Source of the DNA: Conchocele bisecta | Taxonomy: Eukaryota; Mollusca; Bivalvia; Lucinida; Thyasiridae | Length of the DNA: 64,000 nucleotides | Assembly: GCA_029237695.1 (NCBI GenBank) | Contig: CM055269.1 | Coordinates: forward strand, 33,217,175 to 33,281,174 | Reading direction: 5' to 3' | In this document: positions 44,596 through 55,480 of the stretch, piece after piece | How the letters are laid out: each line of letters starts with the position of its first letter | How positions within the stretch are numbered: position 1 is the first letter of the stretch | Notes under the pieces: generated by a model | The model's input: the letters and a program-made list of their open reading frames with translations, nothing else | What the model was told of the DNA's origin: nothing | Databases searched by the model: none | Position numbers and translations under genes: made by a program

Positions 44596-45104
44596 CATGT
44601 CTAATGAACACAACAAGGTACCTTTGACACAGAGGAAATACAAAAGTACCATACTTTTATGGAGTTATTAAGGTAGCTGTTTTGCCATTGAAATTCAGTG
44701 GGTGGGGTAATAAAACATTCTTCATCGGCATTAGCAGATATTATTTAATTGAACTGTATTACATTGTATAGTTATGAACACATCAGAGAACATACAAAAC
44801 TGCCATATCATTTTTCTAATGATAAAAAAACAGTCAAACTTCAATGAAAAATGCGATTTTTCACAATTGTCCGAGGATGGTATACTTCAAAATGGTGCCA
44901 AACATTCATCCAGCGGGCTACATATCGCAGACATACGTCATAGCACTCGTAATTGAATGTAGTTTCAGAAAAAGTATGCTGCAAAAATCCCACAGGGAGG
45001 GGGAGGGTTTCCATTTGAAAATTGAAAATGATGTAATTAATAAAACAAGTTAGATTTTGAAAATCCGTCCACAAATAAAAAAAATATTTAAAAAAATAAA
45101 AATA
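44596..45104. other. no gene seen
   Basis: AT-rich intronic sequence. Overlapping frames on the two strands near 44840-45070 show no family resemblance. Confidence 0.45.
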
Positions 45105-45222
45105 TTTTTAGCCCCCATGTTAAATCGTTTTTTCGCAATAAAATAAATATTTGATGGAATTTCATCAAATAATGTTTTTTGGGGAGGGTGACTTTTTTCA
45201 ACGTGGAACAGACAGTAGTCTC
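45105..45222. mobile_element. half copy of the CTACTGTCTG MITE
   Basis: CCCCCATGTTAAATCG, then TTTTTCGCAATAAAAT, GGGGAGGGTGACTTTTT and CGTGGAACAGACAGTAG match the right arm of 19443-19774. Confidence 0.6.
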
Positions 45223-45234
45223 TCAGGTCACCAG

Positions 45235-45476
45235 GGGGCCGTTTCACTAAACTTCTTACGACTAAAATGTTCGTAAGTGCAATATTATAATAGTCTGTAA
45301 ATATCACATTAGCAATGTTTTCTTGTAAACAATTGATGGATTTACCTTTATTGAGCATAGGCTGCATATGCAGCCTATGCTCAATAAATGTAAATCCATC
45401 AATTGACATTTCCAGACGATCTTAAACTTGCACCCACGAACATTTTAGTCGTACGAAGTTTAGTGAAACGGGCCCC
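45235..45476. mobile_element. GGGGCCCGTTTCACTAAAC MITE, copy 1
   Basis: Ends GGGGCCGTTTCACTAAAC and GTTTAGTGAAACGGGCCCC are inverted. The centre is the palindrome GAGCATAGGCTGCATATGCA followed by GCCTATGCTC. Two more copies lie at 48601-49070. Confidence 0.8.
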
Positions 45477-45539
45477 AGGCTACTGTAATATGTCTCTGGT
45501 AACACTCAAGGATGTACAATGTACCCCTCAAAGCTTTAC

Positions 45540-45760
45540 AGCTAACAATACGTTAACGCATATTTCTGTCATTTGACCTTGACCTTGAGCACAGGGGCCG
45601 CGTTGGTGGGCAATATAATTGGAATATGGATAATGACAAACAAGTATATGATGGTTCAAGACAATCCTACTTACGGTAACAAAGAGAGAGCGAGAGAGGG
45701 ATAGAGAGGAGGGGGATATGGAGAGCGAGAGAGAAAGCGAGAGAGCAAGAGAGAGTATAT
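45540..45760. repeat. GACCTTGACC repeat fragment and GA microsatellite
   Basis: The left part (TTGACCTTGACCTTGAGC, CAGGGGCCGCG) matches words at 16745-16780. 45683-45757 is an imperfect GAGAGAGCGAGAGAG run. Confidence 0.6.
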
Positions 45761-46055
45761 GGACAGGACCTCGATATTTTTTCTGGGTATATAAGACAGT
45801 AGCGGTGGGTGACAGTGTAACTTAACGGACCGTTATGTGGTTATCTTACACTATCACCACAGTAGCTAGGTATTATCACAGGCCGTTAGAATGGTGATAT
45901 GATGGTATAATATACTGTTTTACACATTTAGAAAACAAAACTAGTTGTAGTCATTGTTTAGTCACTTTATTGTTTTCAAAATGACTACACATGTTTTTGT
46001 TTCCTACATGTCCAAAACAGTACAGTGGACCCGCTCTAAACCGAACACCAAGCTG

Positions 46056-46157
46056 CAGTGGGGTCAGCGTGTAAGTGTACACACACGAACGAACACGACA
46101 GGTTGGTTCCAACCTGTCGTGTTCGTTCGTGTGTGCACTTACACGCTGACCCCACTG
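46056..46157. mobile_element. palindromic Tc1/mariner-like MITE, copy 4 (102 bp)
   Basis: CAGTGGGGTCAGCGTG...CGCTGACCCCACTG, near-perfect palindrome with the GGTTGGTTCCAACC centre. TA follows; TG precedes. It sits beside a TACAGTGGACCCGCTCTAAA end of another mariner-type element at 46020. Confidence 0.85.
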
Positions 46158-46225
46158 TAACGTCTGTGATCTTATTTTTGATGGGTTTCTTTGTCATTTA
46201 TCTCAGATGATAATATATTATATAT

Positions 46226-46373
46226 TATAGGAATGAATGGCCTTTTTGTGGAATTTATCGGGGTATAAACTTGGAAAAGTCGCGGGAGGCCGGAAGGCCT
46301 CGTCCAGTATTCCAGCGACTTTTCCAAGTTTATATCCCGATAAATTCCACAAAAAGGCCATTCATTCCTTATA
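46226..46373. mobile_element. 148-bp hairpin MITE
   Basis: The arms GGAATGAATGGCCTTTTTG and TGGAATTTATCGGGGTATAA pair with their complements on the right, and the inner part GACTTTTCCAAG / CTTGGAAAAGTC continues the stem. TTATA flanks both sides. Confidence 0.75.
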
Positions 46374-46623
46374 ATTCCAGCATTTGAAATAAATTCATCA
46401 TGAAAATGTGTTTATTTTCCGTTTTCTTAAGAATTATTTTAACTGCGCCTCACGGTTACGGAAAGTAGTTCGGCGTGGGAGTTTACTGGGATATAAATTT
46501 TGGACAGATACTTGCTACGGACCAATCAAATGTTAGTGAAATGTGTAAATATCTTTCTGCTGGAATTATTCTGGATGGCAAAGCATCCACCTACATAATA
46601 TAATGGTAAAATGCCTGATTTAC

Positions 46624-46678
46624 AGTGGAACATCTCTAATCCGGACACTCTGGGGGTGCTGTTTAGAGAGGTTTCACT
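46624..46678. mobile_element. 55-bp Tc1/mariner-like mini-hairpin
   Basis: CAGTGGAACATCTCTAATCC at the left and GTTTAGAGAGGTTTCACTG at the right are inverted, with TA before and TG after. It is the smallest complete element seen here. Confidence 0.6.
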
Positions 46679-46738
46679 GTGTATTACACCATCCTACTAC
46701 CGCTGATGGCCTGTGGGTATTCTCTGTCGTATACGCAC

Positions 46739-47023
46739 CTCCTTCAGCTTCACCGTGCCGTCCCCTTGTTCCGCTTTGACGGCGATCCTGACGGGTGTTA
46801 ATCGATCAGTCTCGTCCCCCGTACCGAGCCGTCCGAACTTCCCACAGCCGAACATGTACAGGTCGCCCGCATCGCTAACAACCGCCGTACAATGTCCACC
46901 ACTGTGAATGAAAGCGCCTATCGCGTTCCCCGGCAATCTGGGTTTCACGGGCGTGTGACAGGTCTCGTTCCCGCCATGTCCTAGGTTACCCAGTTTTCCG
47001 AATCCCCATGTATACACAGACAT
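46739..47023 (-). CDS. RCC1-like beta-propeller, upstream exon (blades 1-2)
   Basis: ATG at 47021-47023 opens 95 codons ending at the donor GAG|GTGCGT (46739/46738). Two RCC1 repeat cores are present, VYTWGFGKLGNLGHGG and LYMFGCGKFGRLGTGDE, with SGGHCTAVV between them. Together with the five repeats of 28869-29762 this makes seven blades, a complete propeller of about 390 residues. That agrees with the usual seven-blade RCC1 fold and favours this ATG as the true start. A possible acceptor (CCGAACAG|G) just upstream leaves open an additional 5' exon. The exon is GC-rich against AT-rich flanks. Confidence 0.85.
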
Positions 47024-47269
47024 CCTGTTCGGAATGAAACCGACTATTTTTCGCTAACTTATGTCTACCCACATAATAATCCATTTAGGCTATATATATA
47101 TATAACGTGATTAAGCGGGCATATTTTACGATATGTGTCGCATATGTTTGGATAAGTGATCATGGTGATTAGTGGTAAATATAGCTCAGTTGAATGATTC
47201 ACGTTTCCGTCACGATTGAATATAGCTCGATACAAGTATTAACTTTTATGAAAAGCTCGTTCTTATGTC
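47024..47269. other. 5' flank of the RCC1-like exon
   Basis: AT-rich with a short TATATATATATA run at 47092-47103 (minus-strand TATA-like). It could hold the promoter if the ATG at 47023 is the start. No other evidence. Confidence 0.35.
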
Positions 47270-48425
47270 ATTATATGTGGCTGTGACTGGAGCTTATGGT
47301 TTTTGCGACCAGTGTAGATCGAGATCAGTACAGTCTGATCAGGATCTTCACTGTTCGGCATTCCATCAACCACTTCGAAGACAAGAGCCTGTCCAAACTC
47401 TAATGTATATACTGCTTGTTAGAAGCATGACGGGTGTAAAGCAGTATAGACAAACACTAATTTCTATACTGCTTGTTAGAAGCATGACGGGTGTAAAGCA
47501 ATATAGACAAACTCTAATTTCTATACTGCTTGTTAGAAGCATGACGGGTGTAAAGCAATATAGACAAACTCTAATTTCTATACTGCTTGTTAGAAGCATG
47601 ACGGGTGTAAAGCAGTATAGACAAACTCTAATTTCTATACTGCTTGTTAGAAGCATGACTGGTGTAAAGCAGTATAGACAAACTCTAATTTCTATACTAC
47701 TTGTTAGAAGCATGACGGGTGTAAAGCAGTATAGACAAACTCTAATTTCTATACTGCTTGTTAGAGAGCATGACGGTTGTAAAGCAGTATAGACAAACTA
47801 ATCTATATTGCTTGTTAGAAGCATGACGGGTGTAAAGCAGTATAGACAAACTCTAATTTCTATACTGCTTGTTAGAAGCATGACGGGTGTAAAGCAGTAT
47901 AGACAAACTCTAATTTCTATACTGCTTGTTAGCTTGTTAAAAGCATGACGGGTGTAAAGCAGTATAGACAAACTCTAATTTCTATACTGCTTGTTAGAAG
48001 CATGACGGGTGTAAAGCAGCATAGACAAACTCTAATTTCTATACTATTAGTTAGAAGCATGACGGGTGTAAAGCAGTATAGACAAACTATGATTTCTATA
48101 CTGCTTGTTAGAGGCATGACGGGTGTAAAGCAGTATAGACAAAATATAATTTCTATACTGCTTGTTAGAAGCATGACGGGTGTAAAGCAGTATAGACACA
48201 CTCTAATTTCTATACTGCTTGTTAGAAGCAGGACCGGTGTAAAGCAGTATAGACAAACACTAATTTCTATACTGCTTGTTAGAAGCATGACGGGTTTAAA
48301 GCAGTATAGACAAACTCTAATTGCTATACTACTTGTTAGTAGCATGACGGGTGTAAACACCCGCCATGCTTCTAACAAGCTGTATATAAATTAGAGTTTG
48401 GACAAGCTCTTGTCTTCCAAGTGGT
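47270..48425. mobile_element. GGGGCTTATGGG-type hairpin with expanded array
   Basis: The left arm contains TGGCTGTGACTGGAGCTTAT, GCGACCAGTGTAGATC and AAGACAAGAGCCTGTCCAAA. The right end (48352-48425) has the inverted arm, with CATGCTTCTAACAAGC and GTTTGGACAAGCTCTTGTC. Between them the 57-bp tandem array has grown. Confidence 0.65.
47395..48360. repeat. 57-bp tandem repeat, about 17 copies
   Basis: The unit runs GCTTGTTAGAAGCATGACGG, GTGTAAAGCAGTATAGACAA, ACTCTAATTTCTATACT. Since 57 is a multiple of three, both strands stay open across many units (a 19-residue repeat in each direction). A length change near 47765-47940 separates two open stretches. This looks like an array, not a gene. Confidence 0.88.
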
Positions 48426-48600
48426 GACCTTGACATTTGAGATACGGACATGGCTTTTGCACGTGCCATGATGAACATTTGTGTCAAGACTTATAAAAAA
48501 ATCTCATATGCATGCCAACATTCAAGCCGGACACGCTGTATTGTTCTCATTTCTGACTTTTGACCTCTATATGTGATCTTGGCCTTTCAGCTACGGATCT

Positions 48601-48842
48601 GGGGCCCGTTTCACTAAGCTTCGTACGACCATGAAGTGCGCAAGAGCAAATATAAAGCTTCCGACAAAAGTCGCATTACCAGACGATTGTGTGAAACGAT
48701 TGGAGGATGTGTTCATATTTAATGACTCTTACATGTCGGTAGTTAATGGTAGCATTCGTGAACACAATTAATGTGCTAGGTAGCAATGTAAACATCATCG
48801 TACGAACATTTTCATCGTACGAAGTTTAGTGAAACGGGCCCC
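48601..48842. mobile_element. GGGGCCCGTTTCACTAA MITE, copy 2
   Basis: Ends GGGGCCCGTTTCACTAAGC and GTTTAGTGAAACGGGCCCC. Inner CGTACGAC / GTCGTACG-type words are partly preserved. Confidence 0.78.
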
Positions 48843-49070
48843 AGTTCACTAAACATCGTACGACTAAACTGTTCGTAAGTGCAAAATTAGTATTGTCTGT
48901 AAATTTCACATTAACAATGTTTTCTTGTACTATGTTATTAGATTTTCATTTATTGAGCATATGCTGCATGTACTCAATAAATGTTAATCCGTCAATTAAA
49001 ATTTCCAGACGATGCTAAATTTGCACTTACGAACATTTTAGTCGTACGCAGTTTAGTGAAACGGGCCCCT
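48843..49070. mobile_element. GGGGCCCGTTTCACTAA MITE, copy 3
   Basis: Starts directly after copy 2 with AGTTCACTAAACATCGTACG (outer GGGCCCG lost or shared) and ends GTTTAGTGAAACGGGCCCCT. Centre TTTATTGAGCATATGCTGCA resembles copy 1. Confidence 0.72.
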
Positions 49071-49199
49071 GGATATTGCACGTGACACGCCGCGTCTCAT
49101 CATGTCATCTATGACAGTTATAACACGGACAAGAATGTTGGACAGACGGATTGCATGACACACGGATGTATATAACATTTATGCCATTTCACGGCGCTA

Positions 49200-49565
49200 C
49201 GAAGTCCCGCAGCGGACATATAATTCTTTTGTATTAATTCGTTCTCACGAAATAGCAATTCGATCCCTCAATTTAACAATTCGTTCCCACGTATTAACAA
49301 ATTGTTTCCATGGATTAAAAATTGGTTCCCTCAATTTAACAATTCGTTCCCACCAAATAACAATTCGTTCCCACGATATAACAATTGTTATTTCGTGGGA
49401 ACTGAACTGTTATATCGTGGGAACGAATTGTTAATTCGAGGGAACGAATTGTTAAATTGAGGGAACGAATTGTTAATTCGAGGGAACGAATTGTTAAATT
49501 GAGGGAACGAATTGTTATTTCGTGGGAACGAATTAATAAAACAAAATCCATGTCCCCTGCGGGGC
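49200..49565. repeat. second mirror-image AACAATTCGTTCCC array
   Basis: TTAACAATTCGTTCCC units run on one strand to about 49388, then the complements run to about 49532. The right edge ATCCATGTCCCCTGCGGGGC is the inverse of the left edge of 1116-1475 (CAGCAGGGGACATGGAT), and a weaker partner AAGTCCCGCAGCGGACAT sits at 49211. Confidence 0.8.
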
Positions 49566-49952
49566 TCCGTACGGCGGGGCGTAAATATACGAAAATATCC
49601 GCATTTGCCTTACAAAGAAGGTAACAAGACAATTAAGTGACCTTGACCTTATGTATGGGGCCGTGAGTGTTATGCATAATAAATTATCAGCTGAAGAACC
49701 ACATCAAAATCTGAGAAGGTATTAAAGAAATATAGTGAAAACATAAAGTGTTTCTAACGGACTAAATAACATACGTACATGGATGGTCGCTATATCCCCT
49801 CCTGCATATCTGCAAGGGATATGAATGGATAACAGGTGGACAGCAACACATTTCAGACAGTTTGACGATGTGTGCATGCTTTAATTTACTGTAAATTTAC
49901 AACAGCATCGGTATGTTTTTGTTTGTCAAACAACAAGCTCGCATATGATTTT
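49566..49952. other. no gene seen
   Basis: Holds a GACCTTGACCTTATG word and AAATATAGTGAAAACATAA, typical of the dispersed repeats above. No gene. Confidence 0.45.
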
Positions 49953-50290
49953 CAGGGGCGGATCAAGCATTTGGGGAAATGGGGGTGGGGTTGGGGGGGG
50001 GGGGGTTTTGGGGGGTCTAGTTGCGAAGGCAACTCTTGCAATCTACTCCCGTACCGTCCGTAGCTAGAGCTACGGACGGTATGGGAGTAATTACAAGAGT
50101 TACCGTTCGCAACTAGAGGGTTGTCCTATTTTCGAGCCCTTCGAAATGCATTTTCCTGTGTTTTACGGCATTTAAATTCAGACTCCAAACTGGTGGTAAA
50201 CTGAGATCTATGTAAACTCCGTGGCTGAACGGGGGTGTGGGGGGGGGGGGGGGTTGCAACCCTATAACCATCCTTCCAGATCCGCCCCTG
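49953..50290. mobile_element. CAGGGGCGGATC hAT-like MITE (338 bp)
   Basis: Ends CAGGGGCGGATC and GATCCGCCCCTG are perfectly inverted, a form common among hAT-type ends. ATTTT lies outside both borders; the 8-bp duplication expected for hAT is not seen. Inside are two long G-runs (49981-50027 and 50229-50253) and a nested palindrome from TCTAGTTGCGAAGGCAACTC to GAGTTACCGTTCGCAACTAG (50017-50117). Confidence 0.7.
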
Positions 50291-50869
50291 ATTTTACCTA
50301 GTTACAAATAAAGCATATTACAATAATCTATTAACAACGGCCATTTACAGAAATGGTGTTTTGAACTTAAATAATATACCAACATTGGCGAATAACCGAC
50401 GAACAACCCACGATGCTCTAACGTCGGTAAGGGTATACTAATTCCAAAGCATAACTGACCGTGTTTAATGATCTCTGAAATATCTGAGAACCGTACCACA
50501 CTGGTGCTGCACACCGCGCCGGCGTAAAATGCACCGATTTCCTGACGGGATGCCACTCAATTCTACTTAGAGCTGTTGCATAGACGCATTTCTCGTTGAG
50601 TAACCGACGGAAATGTGTTTATTCAGTATCTTCTGCATGTAGTTGCATGGGAATTCGTCAGGAATCCGGTGCCTATTTCGTCGTGAAACATATTACGACA
50701 GTGCGGTGTGCAGCACCATTGGATATATATAAGCGGGTTGGCAGAGTCGACATGGAATTATCATGGCCGGACGACAAACTCAATAAGATCTGGATAAAAC
50801 GTGGTAAATGATTTTTATGTTATGTTTGATTTCATATAATGCACTAAATAATGTTCAACCCATTGGTAT
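50291..50869. other. no gene; weak inverted repeat
   Basis: GGTGCTGCACACCGCGCC (50510) and GTGCGGTGTGCAGCACC (50700) are near complements, with further pairing around AAATCGGTGCATTTT-type words. This suggests an old foldback element. The short frames on each strand are consequences of it. Confidence 0.45.
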
Positions 50870-50877
50870 ACTATACC

Positions 50878-51221
50878 AGTCTCCACGAAACTGCCAACAT
50901 TTTACAGGACATTCGGTCTGGTAAACTTGAAATTTTTACCTGACCGGACAAAAATTTACCAGACCGAATTATTTTTTATAAAAAATGAATTTAATTTTGT
51001 GTGATATTTAAGAGCTTTTTTTGCTTTTTAAGTATATCAGTAATATAAGAAAAGCTAGCTAGCACCAGAAGCGCATACCAAAGGAAGGTGATTTCATTGA
51101 AGGTTAGAACAAAAAAGTAAAAAAATAATCGGACATTCGGTCCGGCGACTTCCGGTTTACCGTCGGACCGGCGGCATTTTTAACGGACATGTCCGACGGA
51201 CCGACGAATTTCGCGGAGACT
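50878..51221. mobile_element. AGTCTCC MITE with 8-bp flanking repeat
   Basis: Ends AGTCTCCACGAAA and TTTCGCGGAGACT are inverted. The flanks ACTATACC (50870-50877) and GCTATACC (51222-51229) agree in seven of eight bases, consistent with an 8-bp target duplication (as for hAT or P-type elements). Internal GGACATTCGGTC words repeat at 50909 and 51130. Confidence 0.6.
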
Positions 51222-51570
51222 GCTATACCAATGAATTAAGTGGCTATCACTACATTAATGGTACGTGTGGGTTTCGCGACCAGTGTAGATCGAGTTCAGC
51301 CTGAGTGTGTCGCAGCCACATATTTATCTTACTGAGAGATAATTTAGGTTCTGGAACCACGCAGACAGATGTCTCCAATACAAAGTAACGTTGTTCAACA
51401 CGCTGGCGACCAAAATTGAATTCACAAAGTATACAAATATCCACAAAACTAAATACACCTACGTGTTCTGCATTAAATCTAATATTTAAAAAAAATATTT
51501 TGTCCCATTTTCTTGGAATATTTTGGCAAGCGTTTTGAAATGGTCGCCATGCTTTGTTCACGTGATTTCC
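51222..51570. other. no gene; MITE scrap
   Basis: 51262-51300 (GGGTTTCGCGACCAGTGTAG ATCGAG) is a fragment of the GGGGCTTATGGG family. The rest shows nothing. Confidence 0.45.
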
Positions 51571-54500
51571 CCAAACACTCAGACTGGGTTTCCTATCACT
51601 GCAATTTTGAAGTCTGTGTTTCATATCACTATAATTTTGAAGATGGGTTTCCTATCACTGTCACTTTGAAGTCTGGGTTTCCTATCACTGTCATGTTGAA
51701 GTCTTGGTTTCCTATCACTGTCACTTTGAAGTCTGGGTTTCCTATCACTGTCATGTTGAAGTCTTGGTTCCTATCACTGTCATGTTGAAGTCTTGGTTTC
51801 CTATCACTGTCACTTTGAAGTCTGGGTTTCCTGTCACTGTCATGTTGAAGTCTTGGTTTCCTATCACTGTCATGTTGAAGTCTGGGTTTCCTGTCACTGT
51901 CATGTTGAAGTCTTGGTTTCCTATCACTGTCACTTTGAAGATGGGTTTCCTGTCACTGTCATTTTGAAGTCTTGGTTTCCTATCACTGTCACTTTGAAGA
52001 TGGGTTTCCTATCATTGTCATTTTGAACTCTGGGTTTCCTGTCACTGTCATGTTGAAGTCTTGGTTTCCTATCACTGTCACTTTGAAGATGGGTTTCCTA
52101 TCATTGTCATTTTGAACTCTGGGTTTCCTGTCACTTTGAAGTATGGGTGTCCTATCACTGTAATTTTGAAGATGGGTTTCCTATCACTGTCATTTTTAAG
52201 ATGCGTTTCCTATCACTGCCATTTTGAAGATGAGTTTCATATTACTGTCATTTTGAAGATGGGTTTCCTATCACTGTCATTTTGAAGATAGGTTTCCTAT
52301 CACTGTCATTTTGAATATAGGTTTGCTATCAGTCATTTTGACTATGGGTTTCCTATCACTAAATTTTGAAGATAGGTTTCCTACCACTGTCATTTTGAAG
52401 ATGGGTTTCCTATCACTGTCACTGAAATCTGACTTTCCTATCACTGTCATTTTGAAGATGGGTTTCCTATCACTGTCATTTTAAAGAGGGGTTTCATATC
52501 ACTGTAATTTTGAAGTCCGGGTTTCCTATCACTGTCATTTTGACGATGAGTTTCCTAGCACTGTGATTTTGAAGATGAGTTTCCTATCACTGTCATTTAG
52601 AAGTATTGGTTTCCAATCATTGTTATTTTGAAGTCTCTGTTTACTATCACTGCCATTTTGAAGATGGGTTTCCTATCATTGTCAATTTGAAGATGGGTTT
52701 CCTATCACTGTCATTTTGAAGACAGGTTTCCTATCACTGTCATTTTTAATATGGGTTTCCTATCACTCATTTTGAATATGGGTTTCCTATCACTAAATTT
52801 TGAAGACGGTTTCCTACCACTGTCATTTTGAAGATGGGTTTCCCATTGAAGTATTGGTTTCCTATCACTGTCATTTTGAATCTGGGTTTCCTATTGAAGT
52901 ATTGGTTTCCTATCACTGTCATTTTGAATCTGGGTTTCCTATCACTGTCATTTTGAAGTCTTGGTTTCCTACCACTGTCATTTTGAAGATTGGTTTCCTA
53001 TCACTGTCACTTTGAAGTCTGGGTTTCTTATCACTGTCACTTTGAAGATAGGTTTCCTATCACTGTCATTTTGAAGATGGGTTTCCTATCACTGTCATTT
53101 TGAAGTATTGGTTTCCTATCACTGTCATTTTGAAGATGGGTTTCCTATCATTGTCATTTTGAAGATGGGTTTACTATCACTGTCATTTTGAAGATGAGTT
53201 TCATATCACTATCAGTTTGAAATCTTGCTTTTCTATCACTGTCATTTTGAAGATGGGTGTCATATCACTGTCATTTTGAAGATGGGTTTCCTATCACTGT
53301 CATTTTGAAGTATTGGTTTCCCATCACTGTCATTTTGAATATGGGTTTGCTATCACTGTCGTTTTGAATATGGGTTTCCTATCACTAAATTTTGAAGATA
53401 GGTTTCCTATCACTGTCATTTTGAAGATGGGTTTCCTATCACTGTCATTTTGAAGATGGGTTTCCTGTCACTGTCATTTTGAAGTCCGGGTTTCATATCA
53501 CTGACATTTTGAAGATGAGTTTCCTATCACTGTCATTTTGAAGTATTGGTTTCCTATCATTGTCATTTTGAAGTCTGTGTTTACTATCACTGTCATTTTG
53601 AAGATGAGTTTCCTATCAATGTCATTTTGAAGATGGGTTTCCTATCACTGTCTTTTTGAAGATAGGTTTTCTATCACTGTAATTTTGAATATGGGTTTCC
53701 TATCTCTCATTTTGAAAATGGGTTTCCTATCACTAAATTTTGAAGACGGGTTTCCTACCACTGTCATTTTGAAGATAGGTTTCCTATTGAAGTATTGGTT
53801 TCATATCACTGTCATTTTGAATCTGGGTTTCCTATGACTGTCATTTTGAAGTCTTGGTTTCCTACCACTGTCATTTTGAAGATGGGTTTCCTATCACTGT
53901 CACTTTGAAGTCTGGCTTTACTATCATTGTCATTTTGAAGATGGGTGTCCTGTCACTGCCATTTCGAAGATTGGTTTCCTATCACTGTCATTTTGAAGAT
54001 GGGTTTCCCATTGAAGTATTGGTTTCCTATCACTGTCATTTTGAATCTGGGTTTCCTATTGAAGTATTGGTTTCCTATCACTGTCATTTTGAATCTGGGT
54101 TTCCTATCACTGTCATTTTGAAGTCTTGGTTTCCTACCACTGTCATTTTGAAGATTGGTTTCCTATCACTGTCACTTTGAAGTCTGGGTTTCTTATCACT
54201 GTCACTTTGAAGATAGGTTTCCTATCACTGTCATTTTGAAGATGGGTTTCCTATCACTGTCATTTTGAAGTATTGGTTTCCTATCACTGTCATTTTGAAG
54301 ATGGGTTTCCTATCATTGTCATTTTGAAGATGGGTTTACTATCACTGTCATTTTGAAGATGAGTTTCATATCACTATCAGTTTGAAATCTTGCTTTTCTA
54401 TCACTGTCATTTTGAAGATGGGTGTATATCAGTATTTGAAAGTGGGTTTCCTTCACTGTCTTTTGAAGTATTTTTTTTGGGGTTTCCATCACTGTTTTTG

Positions 54501-55117
54501 AATATGGGTTTCTATACTGTCATTTTGTATGGGTTTCCTATCAAACTAAATTTTGAAGTGGTTTTATCACTGCATTTTGAAGTGGGTTTTCCTATCATGT
54601 CATTTTGAAGATGGTTTCCTTCATGTCATTTTGAAGTCCGGGTTTATATCACTGTCATTTTGAAGATAGTTTCTATCAATGTCATTTTGAAGATGGGTTT
54701 CCTATCACTGTCTTTTTGAAGATCAAGGTTTTCTATCACTGTAAGATTTTGTTAATATGGGTCCTATCTCTCATTTTGAAAATGGGTTTTCTATCACTAA
54801 ATTTTGAAGATGGGTTTCCTACCACTGTCATTTTGAAGATAGGTTTCCTATTGAAGTATTGGTTTCATATCACTGTCATTTTGAATCTGGGTTTCCTATG
54901 ACTGTCATTTTGAAGTCTTGGTTTCCTACCACTGTCATTTTGAAGATGGGTTTCCTATCACTGTCTTTTACTGAACCGTCTGTATTTTCTGGCTTTACTA
55001 TCATTGTCATTTTGAAGATGGGTGTCCTGTCACTGCCATTTCGAAGATTGGTTTCCTATCACTGTCATTTTGAAGTCCGGGTTTCCTATCACTGTCATTT
55101 TGAATATGAGTTTCCTA
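51571..55117. repeat. 29/30-bp minisatellite, first block (3.5 kb)
   Basis: The unit is GGGTTTCCTATCACTGTCAT followed by TTTGAAGAT (29 bp) or TTTGAAGTCT (30 bp). It is repeated over 110 times. At 51590-52030 30-bp units dominate and stay in frame as FPITVTLKSG-like decapeptides. A higher-order repeat of about 1.1 kb is visible: 52800-53215 recurs at 53965-54390, and 53560-53960 recurs at about 54625-55050. The stretch at about 54420-54780 is full of small indels. Confidence 0.93.
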
Positions 55118-55480
55118 TTGCAACGACCCTTCGTTGCGTCTGCCTTCAAGAATACGGGGTAAACCAAAGTTTCCTGTTCACGAAAGGGGGGTTGGTAGCG
55201 CGCCCTTGTGAATCGGGATATGTAAATGAGAATAACTAGCTAATTGGCAATGAAAGAACGACTGTAGCGAATTCAGTATTAATACCTGATACCGGGATGA
55301 TACACAGGACTATATAAATCAACAGTTAGTATATTCGTAGTACATGTATGCGAGTCTAGACTAACTAACATAGGCGACTATGGGAACAACTAGACACCAG
55401 CAACTATTTATAAAGCGTACACGCTCGGACTTAGACGGGAATCGCGGGGCTATCATACACTTTGCTACTGTGTGGGGGAG
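55118..55480. other. unique sequence inside the minisatellite, no gene seen
   Basis: Balanced composition, no long frame; part of the 1.7-kb segment that separates the two array blocks. Confidence 0.5.

Larger units (their letters stand above)
29763..46738 (-). other. 17-kb intron of the RCC1-like gene
   Basis: The donor GAG|GTGCGT lies at 46739/46738 and the acceptor TTGCAG|GTATCG at 29763/29762. Both exons are phase 0 at this junction, and the joined sequence restores a normal RCC1 strand. The intron contains the complete Gypsy element and about a dozen MITEs, with no other host exon recognised. Confidence 0.75.
48426..49190. repeat. GACCTTGAC repeat split by two GGGCCC MITEs
   Basis: 48430-48600 (GACCTTGACATTTGAGATAC, GCACGTGCCATG) and 49071-49190 (GCACGTGACACGCCGCG, ATGTCATCTATGACAG) look like parts of one dispersed repeat. 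The two MITEs at 48601-48842 and 48843-49070 lie between. Confidence 0.5.

Noticed and set aside
47395..48360. CRISPR-like regular repeats
   Set aside because: Units are contiguous with no unique spacers, and the genome is eukaryotic.
47265..48394. Long repetitive frames on both strands
   Set aside because: They follow from a 57-bp unit divisible by three; both strands are open equally, so this is an array, not a protein gene.
50302..50811. Two facing short frames
   Set aside because: They sit on the two arms of a weak inverted repeat and mirror each other.
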